Source: an uncultured Paracoccaceae bacterium (GTDB lineage: Bacteria > Pseudomonadota > Alphaproteobacteria > Rhodobacterales > Rhodobacteraceae). From it: a stretch of 64,000 bases of DNA. Within the stretch, counting starts at the first letter, position 1, and every line of letters starts with the position of its first letter. The position numbers and the translations under genes are program-made. Below, one piece after another: positions 47,503 to 57,188 of this stretch. The notes beneath the pieces are model-generated. The model had not been told where the DNA came from and did not search any database. It saw nothing but the letters and a program-made list of their open reading frames with translations. The stretch is from positions 124,001 to 188,000 of the forward strand of contig CANLQK010000006.1 in assembly GCA_947493255.1 (NCBI GenBank), read 5' to 3'.

Positions 47503-49065
47503 GTGGCGGAGTTTGATTACATCATTATCGGAGCTGGGTCCGCAGGCTGTGTTTTGGCCGACAAACTAACGACGGATGGCCGTGCACGAGTATTGGTGCT
47601 GGAATCTGGTGGGTCTGATGCGCGATTCTGGATCAAGGTCCCCTTGGGCTATGCCTACACGCACAACGATCCCAAACTAACCGTCGACTGCAAAACGGAT
47701 GAAGACGAAGGCCTTGCCGGGCGACGTATTTCGTGGCCTCGCGGTCGTGTTGTCGGTGGGTGCAGTTCGGTTAATGCGATGGCCTACATGCGCGGCTTGG
47801 CTCATGATTTCGACGATTGGGAAGTTGCCGGAGCCAAAGGTTGGGGCTGGTCGACAGCAAAAGACGTATATGAAGAGCTAGAAGGTGGTCCGGTACACGT
47901 CAGCGACCTAAGCCGCCACATGCATCCATTTTCAAAACAATTCCTAACGGCCGCACAGCAGGTCGGCTGGCCAGTATTGGGCGACTTGAACGTCGGCCAC
48001 GCTGGCATGGGTCGTTATCGTAGCACAGTCAAAAACGGGAGACGGTGGTCTTGCGCGGATGCCTTTTTGCGGCCAGCCATACGCCGTGGGAACGTAAGGC
48101 TTGAAACCAGAGCACATGTTCAACACGTCGACATTGTCGACGGTACAGCGCGTGGCGTTATCTACAAACAAAACGGCAGAACACTGCGCGCGACGGCACG
48201 GTATGAAGTCATCCTTTCCGCAGGTGCAGTTCATTCGCCACAACTTTTGCAGTTGTCTGGCATCGGGGATGGAGACCTTCTGCAACGACATGGGATCGCC
48301 GTGCAGAACCCATTGGCGCAGGTGGGGAAAGGTCTGCAAGATCATTTGGCCGTCACCTATAGCTTTGCAGCACACCCACTAACGTTGAATTCCGTCTTGG
48401 GCCGCGCAATGGGTCGTTTGACCAGCGGCCTACGTTATATCGCGACGCGCGGCGGGCCATTGGCCGTTCCGGTGAACCAAATTGGTGGTTACCTTTCATC
48501 CAATAACGCGGGTCAACCAGACACCCAAATCTATTGTAACCCACTTGCCTACACACAAGGGCCAAACGGCCCAACTGTAACGTCTTCGCCTGGGTATATT
48601 GTGTCGGCGCAACCATGTCGGCCAGACAGCCGAGGGGAGATCATGATCGCGTCACCCTCTCCATATGATGAACCTATTATTCGGCCCAATTCCCTTAGCA
48701 CTGAAACCGACAAAAATGGCGCGATCCGCGCGGGACGGTTACTGCAGAAGCTGATTAGGAGCGCAGCGTTACGTACGGCGACTAAAGGCGCAATCGGACC
48801 CGACCTGGCGACGTTGGACGATGCTGCCTTGCTGCAAGATTTCCGCGAACGGGCATCAACCGTTTATCACCCAAGTTGTACATGCCGGATGGGCAACGAC
48901 CCAAAGACCTCAGTTCTCGATGCGCGCCTGCGGGTGCATGGCACCAGCCGTCTTCGGGTCGTAGATGCGTCATCCTTTCCAAACATCACATCCGGCAATA
49001 CCAATGCCCCAACCATGATGCTGGCCGCACGAGCGGCAAAGTTAATCCTAGAGGACAACAAATGA
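47503..49065 (+). CDS. GMC-family FAD oxidoreductase (choline dehydrogenase-like), 520 aa
   Basis: FAD-dependent alcohol dehydrogenase or oxidase. Dinucleotide motif FDYIIIGAGSAGCVLA at the N-terminus, GMC signature 1 in PRGRVVGGCSSVNAMAYMRG, signature 2 near SAGAVHSPQLLQLSGIG, and the C-terminal catalytic His region (STVYHPSCTCRMG; ITSGNTNAPTMMLA). I prefer GTG 47503, with GGAG nine bases upstream; a longer frame to TTG 47446 is less likely. It overlaps the aldehyde dehydrogenase gene in ATGA, so the pair should oxidise an alcohol to an acid. It is not a convincing BetA; substrate unknown. Confidence 0.92.
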   Translation: MAEFDYIIIGAGSAGCVLADKLTTDGRARVLVLESGGSDARFWIKVPLGYAYTHNDPKLTVDCKTDEDEGLAGRRISWPRGRVVGGCSSVNAMAYMRGLAHDFDDWEVAGAKGWGWSTAKDVYEELEGGPVHVSDLSRHMHPFSKQFLTAAQQVGWPVLGDLNVGHAGMGRYRSTVKNGRRWSCADAFLRPAIRRGNVRLETRAHVQHVDIVDGTARGVIYKQNGRTLRATARYEVILSAGAVHSPQLLQLSGIGDGDLLQRHGIAVQNPLAQVGKGLQDHLAVTYSFAAHPLTLNSVLGRAMGRLTSGLRYIATRGGPLAVPVNQIGGYLSSNNAGQPDTQIYCNPLAYTQGPNGPTVTSSPGYIVSAQPCRPDSRGEIMIASPSPYDEPIIRPNSLSTETDKNGAIRAGRLLQKLIRSAALRTATKGAIGPDLATLDDAALLQDFRERASTVYHPSCTCRMGNDPKTSVLDARLRVHGTSRLRVVDASSFPNITSGNTNAPTMMLAARAAKLILEDNK

Positions 49066-50492
49066 CTGACATTGCGAAATTCTACATCAATGGCGAATGG
49101 GTTGCCCCACAGGGCAAACAAACAATGCCAATTCTGAATCCAGCGACCAACGGGCAGATCGGAACGCTGTCTATGGGCAACAAGGATGATGTGAATAGCG
49201 CAGTCGCCGCAGCAACAAATGCTTTTGAGACATGGGGCCTGACACCCAAGGCTGAACGCCGCGCACTGCTGGCACGTCTATTGGAAATCTCCAAAGCCCG
49301 CGAAGAAGAAATGGCGCAGGCGATTACAGCTGAAATGGGTGCCCCGATTACCCTGTCACGTGAACAACAGGCGGCATCGGGCACAGGCCATCTAGCAGCC
49401 TTTCTTGATGCGTTTGATGCATTGGACGAAGAGAAGGTATTGCCGAACGGCGATATCTTGTCACATGAACCCATTGGTGTTTGCGGGTTGATCACCCCGT
49501 GGAACTGGCCGGTGAACCAGATTTCACTGAAGGTTATTCCAGCATTGGCGGCAGGTAACACCTGCGTCCTAAAACCGTCCGAACATACGCCCCTGTCTGC
49601 AAAAATTTACGCTGAAATGATCCACGACGCAGGGTTCCCCGCTGGCGTGTTCAACCTCGTTTACGGTGATGGCCCTAGCGTTGGATCAGCTATGTCGACG
49701 CACCCTGATGTGTCCATGATGTCGTTTACTGGTTCTACCCGCGCTGGTGCAATGGTCACCAAAGATGCGGCTGACAGCGTGAAACGTGTGGCTTTGGAAT
49801 TGGGCGGCAAATCCCCCAACGTGATCTTCGCAGATGCTGACTTGGACGCTCGTATTCCAGAAGGTGTGTTCAATTGTTTCTCCAACACGGGCCAATCCTG
49901 CAATGCACCAACGCGGATGCTGGTTGAACGCAGCGCGTATGACCGCGCTGTAGAATTGGCGATAGATGCCGCAAAAGCGCAGGCTGTAGGTGACCCATTG
50001 GAAGAAGGCGATCATATCGGCCCATTGTTCGACCAAATTCAGTATGACCGGGTGCAGATCATGATCCAAAAAGGCATCGACGAAGGTGCTCGCCTTGCTG
50101 TCGGCGGCACCGGCAAGCCAGAAGGGTTTGAGGACGGGTGGTTTGTGAAACCGACGTTATTTACTGATGTCACCAACGACATGGCCATCGCTCAGGAGGA
50201 GGTGTTCGGTCCGGTCCTGGTCATGGTTCCGTTCGACACCGAGGACGAGGCAATCACAATCGCCAATGACACGCCCTACGGGTTGGACGCATATGTTTCC
50301 ACCAGTGACGAAGCACGGGCGTTGCGTGTTGTTCGCCGCCTTCGTGCGGGCGGCATCCACATCAATGGTCGCGGCACAGACTATGGGTCGCCGTTTGGTG
50401 GGTTCAAACAATCTGGCAACGGCCGCGAAGGTGGGTCGCACGGGTTGTCCGAATTTTACGAAGTGAAGGTTCGTCCTCCGTTCAGTGCCTAA
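49062..50492 (+). CDS. NAD(P)-dependent aldehyde dehydrogenase, 476 aa
   Basis: Oxidises an aldehyde to a carboxylate, probably the product of the adjacent GMC enzyme. The ALDH fold is clear: TPWNWPVNQISLKVIPALAAG, KPSEHTPLSA, FTGSTRAGAMV, catalytic Glu in ALELGGKSPNV, and Cys in NTGQSCNAPTRM. ATG 49062 is preceded by GAGGA; a long upstream extension to 48876 is out of the question because it lies within the GMC gene. A strong terminator follows. Confidence 0.96.
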   Translation: MTDIAKFYINGEWVAPQGKQTMPILNPATNGQIGTLSMGNKDDVNSAVAAATNAFETWGLTPKAERRALLARLLEISKAREEEMAQAITAEMGAPITLSREQQAASGTGHLAAFLDAFDALDEEKVLPNGDILSHEPIGVCGLITPWNWPVNQISLKVIPALAAGNTCVLKPSEHTPLSAKIYAEMIHDAGFPAGVFNLVYGDGPSVGSAMSTHPDVSMMSFTGSTRAGAMVTKDAADSVKRVALELGGKSPNVIFADADLDARIPEGVFNCFSNTGQSCNAPTRMLVERSAYDRAVELAIDAAKAQAVGDPLEEGDHIGPLFDQIQYDRVQIMIQKGIDEGARLAVGGTGKPEGFEDGWFVKPTLFTDVTNDMAIAQEEVFGPVLVMVPFDTEDEAITIANDTPYGLDAYVSTSDEARALRVVRRLRAGGIHINGRGTDYGSPFGGFKQSGNGREGGSHGLSEFYEVKVRPPFSA

Positions 50493-50493
50493 C

Positions 50494-50525
50494 AAAAAAG
50501 GCCGGGTGAACGCCCGGCCTTTTGC
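50494..50525. terminator. Bidirectional Rho-independent terminator
   Basis: AAAAAGGCCGGG and CCCGGCCTTTT form a 10- to 11-bp GC-rich stem with a short loop, with T runs on both strands. It lies between the converging aldehyde dehydrogenase gene and the hydroxyisobutyrate dehydrogenase-like gene. Confidence 0.95.
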
Positions 50526-50550
50526 AACTCTGTTTAGGGCGTGAACTGAA

Positions 50551-51501
50551 TTAGGCGCGGCCCGTCGGGATCACTTCGTAGCCCTCTTCTTCTGGTTCAT
50601 CATCTGTTAGTTCCGTCGGGAACCCAGGTGCTGTGATGTCTAGGCCAGTTGCATCTTCCAGACGTTTGATAATGTTAGGGGATAGTTCTCGTGGTCCGTA
50701 CTTTGCGATACCATCGTCAAACATCGACACCATCAGCGGGCTGATTTCTAGCGGAACACCCGCATCCTCAGCAATTTTCTGGAACAAACCAATATCTTTC
50801 TTCACCAGATCCATGGTGAATGAAATATCGCGCGACCCATTCAGAATCACCTGACTTTCAGTTTCGTGTACAAACGACGTACCTGACGAAATTTTCATCG
50901 CCTCATATGTTGTGTTCAGATCAATGCCCGCAGCTTTCATGGTCACCAATGCTTCGCAACATGTAAGCAAGTTCGCAGTTGCCAGATAGTTGGTCATGAC
51001 CTTTAGAACAGATGCGGTGCCAATATCGCCCGTATGTAGCACTCGACGCCCAAGGGTTGTCAGCAATGGCAGAACCCGTTCAAACGTCGGGCGATCACAG
51101 CCCGCAAAGATCGAAATATTACCGGTGTCTGCGCGATGGCAACCGCCAGAAACAGGGCATTCCACCACGGACCCACCCGCCGCGTGCACCTGCTCGGCGA
51201 GGTCTTTCATCACGGCTTCGTCGGTCGTGGACATTTCCATCCACGTTTTACCCGCAGTCACTTCTGGTATCATTTCAGTGACTGTTGCTTCGCAAATGGC
51301 CGGCGATGGCAAGCAAGTGACAACAGTATCATTGTCGCGCATTAAGGCTGCTGCACTGTCCGCTTGCCCAGCGCCACGTGCTACAAATTCTGCAACTTTC
51401 TCGGCATCCAGATCAAAGACCGTCAGGTCATGACCATTGCGCAACAGACTTCCTGCCAGCTTTGCACCGACATTGCCCAATCCAATAAATCCAACTTTCA
51501 T
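50551..51501 (-). CDS. NAD(P)-dependent beta-hydroxyacid dehydrogenase (3-hydroxyisobutyrate dehydrogenase family), 316 aa
   Basis: Rossmann motif VGFIGLGNVGAKLAGSLL, then VTCLPSPAICEATV, the conserved VECPVSGGCHRADTG substrate loop, and the catalytic Lys in ASVLKVMTNYLATANLL. Members reduce or oxidise 3-hydroxyisobutyrate, tartronate semialdehyde or similar acids. ATG 51501 has AAGGA six to seven bases upstream; the longer frame to 51666 overlaps the divergent gene's promoter. The acidic C-terminal tail (DDEPEEEGYE) is unusual. Substrate unknown. Confidence 0.92.
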   Translation of the reverse strand: MKVGFIGLGNVGAKLAGSLLRNGHDLTVFDLDAEKVAEFVARGAGQADSAAALMRDNDTVVTCLPSPAICEATVTEMIPEVTAGKTWMEMSTTDEAVMKDLAEQVHAAGGSVVECPVSGGCHRADTGNISIFAGCDRPTFERVLPLLTTLGRRVLHTGDIGTASVLKVMTNYLATANLLTCCEALVTMKAAGIDLNTTYEAMKISSGTSFVHETESQVILNGSRDISFTMDLVKKDIGLFQKIAEDAGVPLEISPLMVSMFDDGIAKYGPRELSPNIIKRLEDATGLDITAPGFPTELTDDEPEEEGYEVIPTGRA

Positions 51502-51616
51502 GATCTGTCCTTCCATTAGACTTTGCGGCACAGTGAAGTCACACGTCGAAAACGTAAAACGACCGATGCTTACCCCGAGGGGTCGTTTTTGTTGCATCCG
51601 GTCAACTGGAGGCAAG

Positions 51617-52648
51617 ATGGCAACAAGAATGGGCGTGGCACTAATTGGGGCCGGCATGATAGCCAAAACCCACGTTGCCGCATTATCCGCAGCATCGCGT
51701 GATCTGCAATTGGTTTATGTCGTTTCCCGACGGCCTGAAAAGGCCGCATATTTGGCCGACGTGTATGATGGCGATGCCCCTAGTTTTTCATCAAATGTTG
51801 CTTTGGTTTCAAATGACCCGGACATAACGTTCGCCATTGTTGCCACCCCGCCAAGCGTACGGATCGAGCTAATTCGGCAGCTGGCAACGGCGGGCAAACA
51901 CATTCTGTTGGAGAAACCCGTTGGCAGAAACACATCCGAAGCCGCCGAAGTTGTCGAGATTTGTGAAAAGGCGGGTGTGAAACTGGGCGTTCTTTTCCAA
52001 CATCGCGTCCGCGCGCCATCAATCGCTGCGCGTCGCTATGTGGATAGCGGTGAGTTGGGGGCGCTCGGGTTAGTCGAAATCAATGTACCCCTTTGGCGGG
52101 ATCAAAGTTATTACGATGAACTGGGCCGCGGTACATATGAACGAGATGGAGGCGGCGTTATGATCACAAATGCGATCCACTCCATAGATCTGGCGTTAAG
52201 CCTTGCGGGGCCAGTGACGCAGGTTCAGGCCATGACTGCGACCACACCGCTTCACGATATGGAGGCCGAAGACCTAGCAATCGCGGGGCTAAAATTCGCC
52301 AACGGAGCGTCGGGGGTGTTTATGGCCAGCACTGCGATGTTCCCGCACCGGACAGAGATCATCCGCCTACATTTTGAAAAGGGATCACTGCGCATTGATA
52401 AAGATGGGCTACAAATTGATTGGCGCGACGGTAACTCTGAATATGAGGCTGCGGGCATGCCCACGTCACCCAACATCCCACTACAGGGCGGCAAGTACGA
52501 GTGGCATCAAGCTGTAATTGAAGATTTCGCCGCCGCCATTCAGGATGATCGCCCGCCTTTGGTCACAGGACGAGAAGCACTTTCATCCCACCTGTTGATT
52601 GAGGCAATTGAAACATCATCGCAGGATGGCAAGCCCATCAAGCTATAA
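51617..52648 (+). CDS. Gfo/Idh/MocA-family oxidoreductase, 343 aa
   Basis: NAD(P)-dependent sugar or inositol dehydrogenase-like enzyme. The N-terminal Rossmann domain has VALIGAGMIAKTHVAALS and IVATPPSVRIEL, followed by the signature EKPVGRN with catalytic Lys, and the C-terminal alpha/beta domain (GGGVMITNAIHSIDLALSLAG with the active-site Asp/His). ATG 51617 has GGAGG five bases upstream. It is divergent from the hydroxyisobutyrate dehydrogenase-like gene across 115 bp. Substrate unknown. Confidence 0.92.
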   Translation: MATRMGVALIGAGMIAKTHVAALSAASRDLQLVYVVSRRPEKAAYLADVYDGDAPSFSSNVALVSNDPDITFAIVATPPSVRIELIRQLATAGKHILLEKPVGRNTSEAAEVVEICEKAGVKLGVLFQHRVRAPSIAARRYVDSGELGALGLVEINVPLWRDQSYYDELGRGTYERDGGGVMITNAIHSIDLALSLAGPVTQVQAMTATTPLHDMEAEDLAIAGLKFANGASGVFMASTAMFPHRTEIIRLHFEKGSLRIDKDGLQIDWRDGNSEYEAAGMPTSPNIPLQGGKYEWHQAVIEDFAAAIQDDRPPLVTGREALSSHLLIEAIETSSQDGKPIKL

Positions 52649-52652
52649 AAAA

Positions 52653-52690
52653 GCCGCCGGACCCATAGCAGATCCGGCGGCATATTTTTC
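52653..52690. terminator. Bidirectional Rho-independent terminator
   Basis: GCCGCCGGA and TCCGGCGGC form a perfect 9-bp stem around an 11-nt loop, with ATATTTTT on the plus strand and TTTTTT on the minus strand. It serves both the Gfo/Idh gene and the converging asd gene. Confidence 0.94.
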
Positions 52691-52704
52691 GTCTCAATTG
52701 CGGC

Positions 52705-53727
52705 TTAGCCCTTTTTCAGGACCCGCGCGCCGAGCGTTTCTGCGATTTGCACCGCGTTCAACGCAGCGCCTTTGCGCAGGTTGTCAGACACGCACCACAG
52801 GTTCAGACCATTATCGATTGTGCTGTCTTGGCGAATGCGGCTGATGAATGTGGCGAAGTCGCCAACACATTCAACAGGCGTCACGTATCCACCGTCTTCG
52901 CGTTTATCGATGACCATGATGCCGGGTGCTTCGCGCAGGATGTCACGGGCTTCGTCTTCATCGAGGAAATCCTCAAACTCGATGTTGATCGATTCAGAGT
53001 GGCCCACGAAAACTGGAACACGCACGCAGGTCGCGGTGACCTTGATGCTTGGGTCGACGATCTTCTTCGTCTCAGCGACCATCTTCCATTCTTCTTTGGT
53101 GGTGCCATCTTCCATGAACACGTCAATATGCGGAATCACGTTGAACGCGATCTGCTTTGGATATGCTTTTGGCGCGACTTCCTGACCTGGTACATAAACG
53201 CCTTTGGTCTGGTTCCACAGCTCATCAATCGCGTCTTTGCCGCTGCCAGAAACAGACTGGTATGTGCTGACAACAACGCGCTTGATTTTCGCACGATCAT
53301 GCAGCGGCTTAAGCGCCACAACCATCTGTGCAGTCGAACAGTTCGGGTTCGCGATGATATTCTTCTTCGCGTAATCCAGAACGGCTTCTGGGTTCACTTC
53401 TGGCACAACCAAAGGCACGTCAGGGTCATAGCGATACAGCGAGGAGTTATCGATGACGATACAGCCCTGCTCAGCCGCGACCGGCGCGTATTTCTTTGTT
53501 GCTTCGGACCCAACTGCGAAGAACGCGATGTCGTAACCGGTGAAGTCGAACGTATCCAAGTCTAGGGTTTTCAGCGTCGTGTCGCCAAAGCTCACTTCTG
53601 TGCCAAGGGACTTGCGGGATGCCAAAACGACAACCTCGTCCGTTGGGAACTGGCGCTCTGCCAGAATGTTGAGCATTTCGCGGCCCACGTTACCTGTGGC
53701 GCCGACGACTACGACCTTATAGCCCAT
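52705..53727 (-). CDS. asd: Aspartate-semialdehyde dehydrogenase, 340 aa
   Basis: Reduces aspartyl phosphate to aspartate 4-semialdehyde with NADPH, a branch point for lysine/diaminopimelate, threonine and methionine. N-terminal VVVGATGNVGREML, catalytic Cys in IANPNCSTAQMV, SVSGSGKDAIDEL, and the substrate-binding region with VPVFVGHSESINIEF are all present. The length fits the family. GGAACC-type sequence lies before ATG 53727 and the ribosome site is modest. Confidence 0.97.
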   Translation of the reverse strand: MGYKVVVVGATGNVGREMLNILAERQFPTDEVVVLASRKSLGTEVSFGDTTLKTLDLDTFDFTGYDIAFFAVGSEATKKYAPVAAEQGCIVIDNSSLYRYDPDVPLVVPEVNPEAVLDYAKKNIIANPNCSTAQMVVALKPLHDRAKIKRVVVSTYQSVSGSGKDAIDELWNQTKGVYVPGQEVAPKAYPKQIAFNVIPHIDVFMEDGTTKEEWKMVAETKKIVDPSIKVTATCVRVPVFVGHSESINIEFEDFLDEDEARDILREAPGIMVIDKREDGGYVTPVECVGDFATFISRIRQDSTIDNGLNLWCVSDNLRKGAALNAVQIAETLGARVLKKG

Positions 53728-53808
53728 CTGCTTGGTTCCTTATATAGACTCAGCCTCGGAGTGAGGCATGGGCCTCTTACCCCCTGTAGACGTTAAGCGA
53801 AAGGGGGG

Positions 53809-54993
53809 TCAGTCCGTGCGGTCGGTGCTAAATGCATAGATGGCAAGCCCGCAACATAACAAAATGCCGTAAAACCCGAACAGGATTGAATAGGCGTAAG
53901 GTGCAAGCGACGGGTCCGACTGCAAGAACGACATCAAGCGACCGGTCACAAACTGCATGACACCAGCGCCACCAATTCCAAAGAGGTTCAATACGGTCAC
54001 CCCGCGCCCCGTCAAATGCGTTGGAATGAAAGGGCGCGCGTGCGCCATGATCATTGGAAACGAGGCACCAGAAAGCCCCACAAGGCCTAACAACGCAGTC
54101 GCAGTCCAAACACCAGACGTCATGGGCAACATAGCAAGAATCAAACATCCAACAGCGCCCATCGCGTTACCAACGAAGACGACCCATTTACGGGTCCCGA
54201 ACAAACGATCCAAAGGGCCGTAAGCAAAATTGCCTGCAATCATCGACAAGGCCATCACAAGGGTCATGGTGCCAATGAGGGCGGTATCAGCCCCGAACTG
54301 CTCGGTCCCATACGGCCCAATCCAAAGCCCCCGCAACCCAGCAGCGGGGGCGTAATTGACGAACATCATGGGGATAATCAGCCATAACGCCTTTATCTTC
54401 AAAACATCAAAGACCGACCCTTTTGGGCCCACGTTTTCTGCTTTCGGTGGGTCCTTAACAAATGCAAGCAGTGTAACGGCCACACCTAATGTCACGCACG
54501 CCAAACCGAACATCGTCTCTCGCCAACCAAACGTTTCAACAGCCCAAGCCATGGGGGCAGAGCTGGCGAGATTTCCGATAGATCCCACGCCAATGACCAC
54601 GCCGGCCAAGGTTGCGAATGCAGCCGGCGGGTAAACCTTGGCGAAGATGTAATAGCTGGCCATCAAGATTGGCGAACACCCGATTCCGATCAATACCATC
54701 GCGATGTTGATATGCGCCGGCGTCTGCGCCACCCCAAACACAAACGCACCGCCCGCACCACCGAACGCGAACAAGACGGCTGCCGTTATGCGCGGACCAA
54801 TCCGGTCAAGCGCCGCGCCGACTGGGATTTGCATGAGCGCAAAGATGAAAAACCAAAGCCCCGATGCGGTTGCAAGATCAGCCGATGTTGCGCCGAGATC
54901 AGATTCTAGAACAGGCGTTAAGACTGCCAAAAAGGCACGATAAAACTGGCTTAGGACATAGCCTAGAACCAAGCATAAAACGCCAACACGCAT
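53809..54993 (-). CDS. MFS transporter, 394 aa
   Basis: Twelve-span transporter. The first span (VGVLCLVLGYVLSQFYRAFL), motif A-like ALDRIGPRITAA after helix 2, GVVIGVGSIGNLASSAPMAWAVETFGWR in the middle, and the second-half motif GPLDRLFGTRKWVV are seen. ATG 54993 is preceded by GGGAGAAG; a longer frame to 55032 is hydrophilic. Nearest relatives in my memory are nitrate/sugar-like MFS, but the substrate is not determinable. It is divergent from the iron permease gene. Confidence 0.89.
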   Translation of the reverse strand: MRVGVLCLVLGYVLSQFYRAFLAVLTPVLESDLGATSADLATASGLWFFIFALMQIPVGAALDRIGPRITAAVLFAFGGAGGAFVFGVAQTPAHINIAMVLIGIGCSPILMASYYIFAKVYPPAAFATLAGVVIGVGSIGNLASSAPMAWAVETFGWRETMFGLACVTLGVAVTLLAFVKDPPKAENVGPKGSVFDVLKIKALWLIIPMMFVNYAPAAGLRGLWIGPYGTEQFGADTALIGTMTLVMALSMIAGNFAYGPLDRLFGTRKWVVFVGNAMGAVGCLILAMLPMTSGVWTATALLGLVGLSGASFPMIMAHARPFIPTHLTGRGVTVLNLFGIGGAGVMQFVTGRLMSFLQSDPSLAPYAYSILFGFYGILLCCGLAIYAFSTDRTD

Positions 54994-55102
54994 AGAACTT
55001 CTCCCTTGCGGGCAAAGGACACGAGCAAACAAAGAAACACAAGGCGCTTATTCCCGACAAAAACGATTGGCCATAACCGGCCGGATCGGATAGCAGGCTG
55101 CC

Positions 55103-56764
55103 ATGAACGACAGCGCGCATATACCGGACAAACCTACGTGGTTCATGGCGGATAAGGCCATTGCAGTAATGGTGTTCATTATTGCGGGGTTTTGCATTTT
55201 GCCACACGTTGCGGTGTTATTGGCTTCGTTGACTGGCGACACCGACACCCTAAAGCACTTGTCCGAAACCGTGCTAGATGACTACAGCATCAATACCCTT
55301 GCACTGGTCGCGATCGTCGGTACAGCGACATTCATGATCGGAACTGGTGCTGCGTGGTTGGTTACCATGACGGATTTTCCAGGCCGTCGTTGGATAGAGA
55401 TTGCCTTGGTTATACCTCTGGCGTTTCCAGCATATGTTTTAGCCTATGCCTATACCGATATTCTGGACCACCCAGGCATCGTTCAAACCGCATTGCGCGA
55501 CCTGACAGGCTGGGGCCCCCGCGACTATTGGTTCCCCGAAATTCGGTCCTTGGGCGGGGCAGCAGCCATGTTGTCACTAGTCCTTTACCCTTATGTCTAC
55601 CTCCTCGCGCGGGCGGCGTTTATTGGGCAAAGCGCAACGACCTTTCTTGCGGCACGTTCGTTAGGCAAATCACCAGCAGGCGCTTTTCTATCAGTGTCAT
55701 TACCACTTGCCCGCCCTGCGATTGCGGCGGGTGTCCTTTTGACAATGATGGAAACCATCGCCGACTTCGGGACCGTGTCGTATTTTGGCGTCCAAACGTT
55801 CGCCACCGGCATTTACACCAGTTGGTTTTCTATGGCCGACCGTGGCGCAGCCGCGCAACTGTCGCTCGGCTTGCTTGCGTTCGCATTGCTTTTGGCAATG
55901 CTTGAACGCGCCAATCGCGGCCGCGCGCAGTTTGCTAACGGAAAACGACAAGAAGTCATCGCCCGCTTACGCCTTTCGCGCTCTGCGGAAATCGGGGCGA
56001 TGGTCTTGTGCGGGTTGCCTGTGTTGTTCGGGGTTATTATCCCGGTCGTTGCGCTGTCTGTTATGGCAACGGGATCAGAACAGAACCTTTTCAGTTCGCG
56101 CTACGTTCGGTTCATCACGAATTCGCTGACACTGGCATCGCTCGCGGCAGTGGTCACTGTGACAGCTGCAATCTTGTTGGGCAGCTTTGCGCGGTTAAGA
56201 AAGAGCCGCGCGTCATCCGGCGCGCTTTATGTTGGGCGGATCGGCTACGCAGTTCCCGGGGGTGTTATCGCCGTTGGGTTGATGGTTCCGTTTGCGGCCT
56301 TCGATAACGCGCTAGACGCATGGATGCGAGCGACTTTCGATGTGTCTACGGGGCTGCTGTTTACGGGCTCCATTTGGTTGCTCATCGGTGCCTACATGAT
56401 CCGATTCCTCGCCGCTGCCTTAGGCGCGTATGAAGGAGGCATCGCCAGCGTCAGCCGAAACATTGATGCCGCTTCACGTGTGTTGGGGCAAAATTCATTT
56501 GGAACAATGCGACGTGTGCATGTACCGATCCTAACGCCCAGCCTTTTGACAGCTGCACTGATCGTGTTTGTCGATGTCATGAAAGAGCTGCCTGCAACGC
56601 TGATCATGCGCCCGTTCAATTTTGATACACTCGCGGTACAGGCCCATCGTCTTGCCTCGGACGAACGCCTAAGCGGCGCAGCAGTGCCTAGCCTTGTGAT
56701 AGTCGCATTGGGTCTGTTGCCTGTTATCTTGCTTTGCCGCCGTGTCGCGCGACATCAGGCCTGA
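55103..56764 (+). CDS. fbpB: Ferric-iron ABC transporter permease (FbpB/SfuB type), 553 aa
   Basis: Inner-membrane permease with about twelve spans in two homologous halves, each carrying the EAA-type loop that contacts the ATPase (AARSLGKSPAGAFLSVSLPLARPAI and, in the second half, ASRVLGQNSFGTMRRVHVPILTP). It resembles iron(III) permeases. The binding protein lies 0.5 kb to the right on the opposite strand; the ATPase is not in the window. It ends 16 bp before the converging DUF1330 gene. The start at ATG 55103 overlaps no other gene and has a weak ribosome site. Confidence 0.9.
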   Translation: MNDSAHIPDKPTWFMADKAIAVMVFIIAGFCILPHVAVLLASLTGDTDTLKHLSETVLDDYSINTLALVAIVGTATFMIGTGAAWLVTMTDFPGRRWIEIALVIPLAFPAYVLAYAYTDILDHPGIVQTALRDLTGWGPRDYWFPEIRSLGGAAAMLSLVLYPYVYLLARAAFIGQSATTFLAARSLGKSPAGAFLSVSLPLARPAIAAGVLLTMMETIADFGTVSYFGVQTFATGIYTSWFSMADRGAAAQLSLGLLAFALLLAMLERANRGRAQFANGKRQEVIARLRLSRSAEIGAMVLCGLPVLFGVIIPVVALSVMATGSEQNLFSSRYVRFITNSLTLASLAAVVTVTAAILLGSFARLRKSRASSGALYVGRIGYAVPGGVIAVGLMVPFAAFDNALDAWMRATFDVSTGLLFTGSIWLLIGAYMIRFLAAALGAYEGGIASVSRNIDAASRVLGQNSFGTMRRVHVPILTPSLLTAALIVFVDVMKELPATLIMRPFNFDTLAVQAHRLASDERLSGAAVPSLVIVALGLLPVILLCRRVARHQA

Positions 56765-56780
56765 CACCTCTTACGTTCTG

Positions 56781-57107
56781 TTATTTCGCAAAATATCCAG
56801 AATTAACGACGGCCTCAGTTTCGTCGTGGCCTGGCAAAACAGCGCTAAAACCATTGATGATTTGATCCCTGAATTCGGAAAATTCGGCCATCTCTGGCGA
56901 ATGGTAAAACCGTGAAGCAGCTTCAAAACTATCAAGTTTATAGATCACCATGTGTGAGTAGTCAGAGGTACCAGTCAGCGTTTTCACTGGCGAACCAACT
57001 AGGACTGTCGCACCATACTTTTCGGCGATCTTAAGAGATTTCGGTCCCAACTGATCAACGCGATCCCGGTCGATGATATTGTAATGATGAACAACGTACC
57101 CAGCCAT
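56781..57107 (-). CDS. DUF1330-type dimeric alpha+beta barrel protein, 108 aa
   Basis: Small cytosolic ferredoxin-like-fold protein. AGYVVHHYNIIDRDRVDQLG, GATVLVGSPVKTLTG, MVIYKLDSFEAASRFYHSPEM and RDQIINGFSAVLPGH follow the DUF1330/EthD-like pattern (the YHSPE motif is characteristic). Function unknown. GAGGAAAC precedes ATG 57107. Confidence 0.85.
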   Translation of the reverse strand: MAGYVVHHYNIIDRDRVDQLGPKSLKIAEKYGATVLVGSPVKTLTGTSDYSHMVIYKLDSFEAASRFYHSPEMAEFSEFRDQIINGFSAVLPGHDETEAVVNSGYFAK

Positions 57108-57188
57108 GATGTTTCCTCGTCGGGTTCACTTGTTCGGACCATGGCATACGGCATGGCAGATCGACAGATAATCCTTGCACCCACCACA

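Noticed and set aside
52747-53565. 272-codon plus-strand frame opposite asd
   Set aside because: Long only because asd has strong codon bias on the opposite strand; the asd motifs NPNCSTAQMV and GATGNVGR are on the minus strand.
53753-53800. GCCTC-GAGGC and CCCCC-GGGGG arms between asd and the MFS gene, possible terminator
   Set aside because: The stems are short and neither strand has a following T run; left unassigned.
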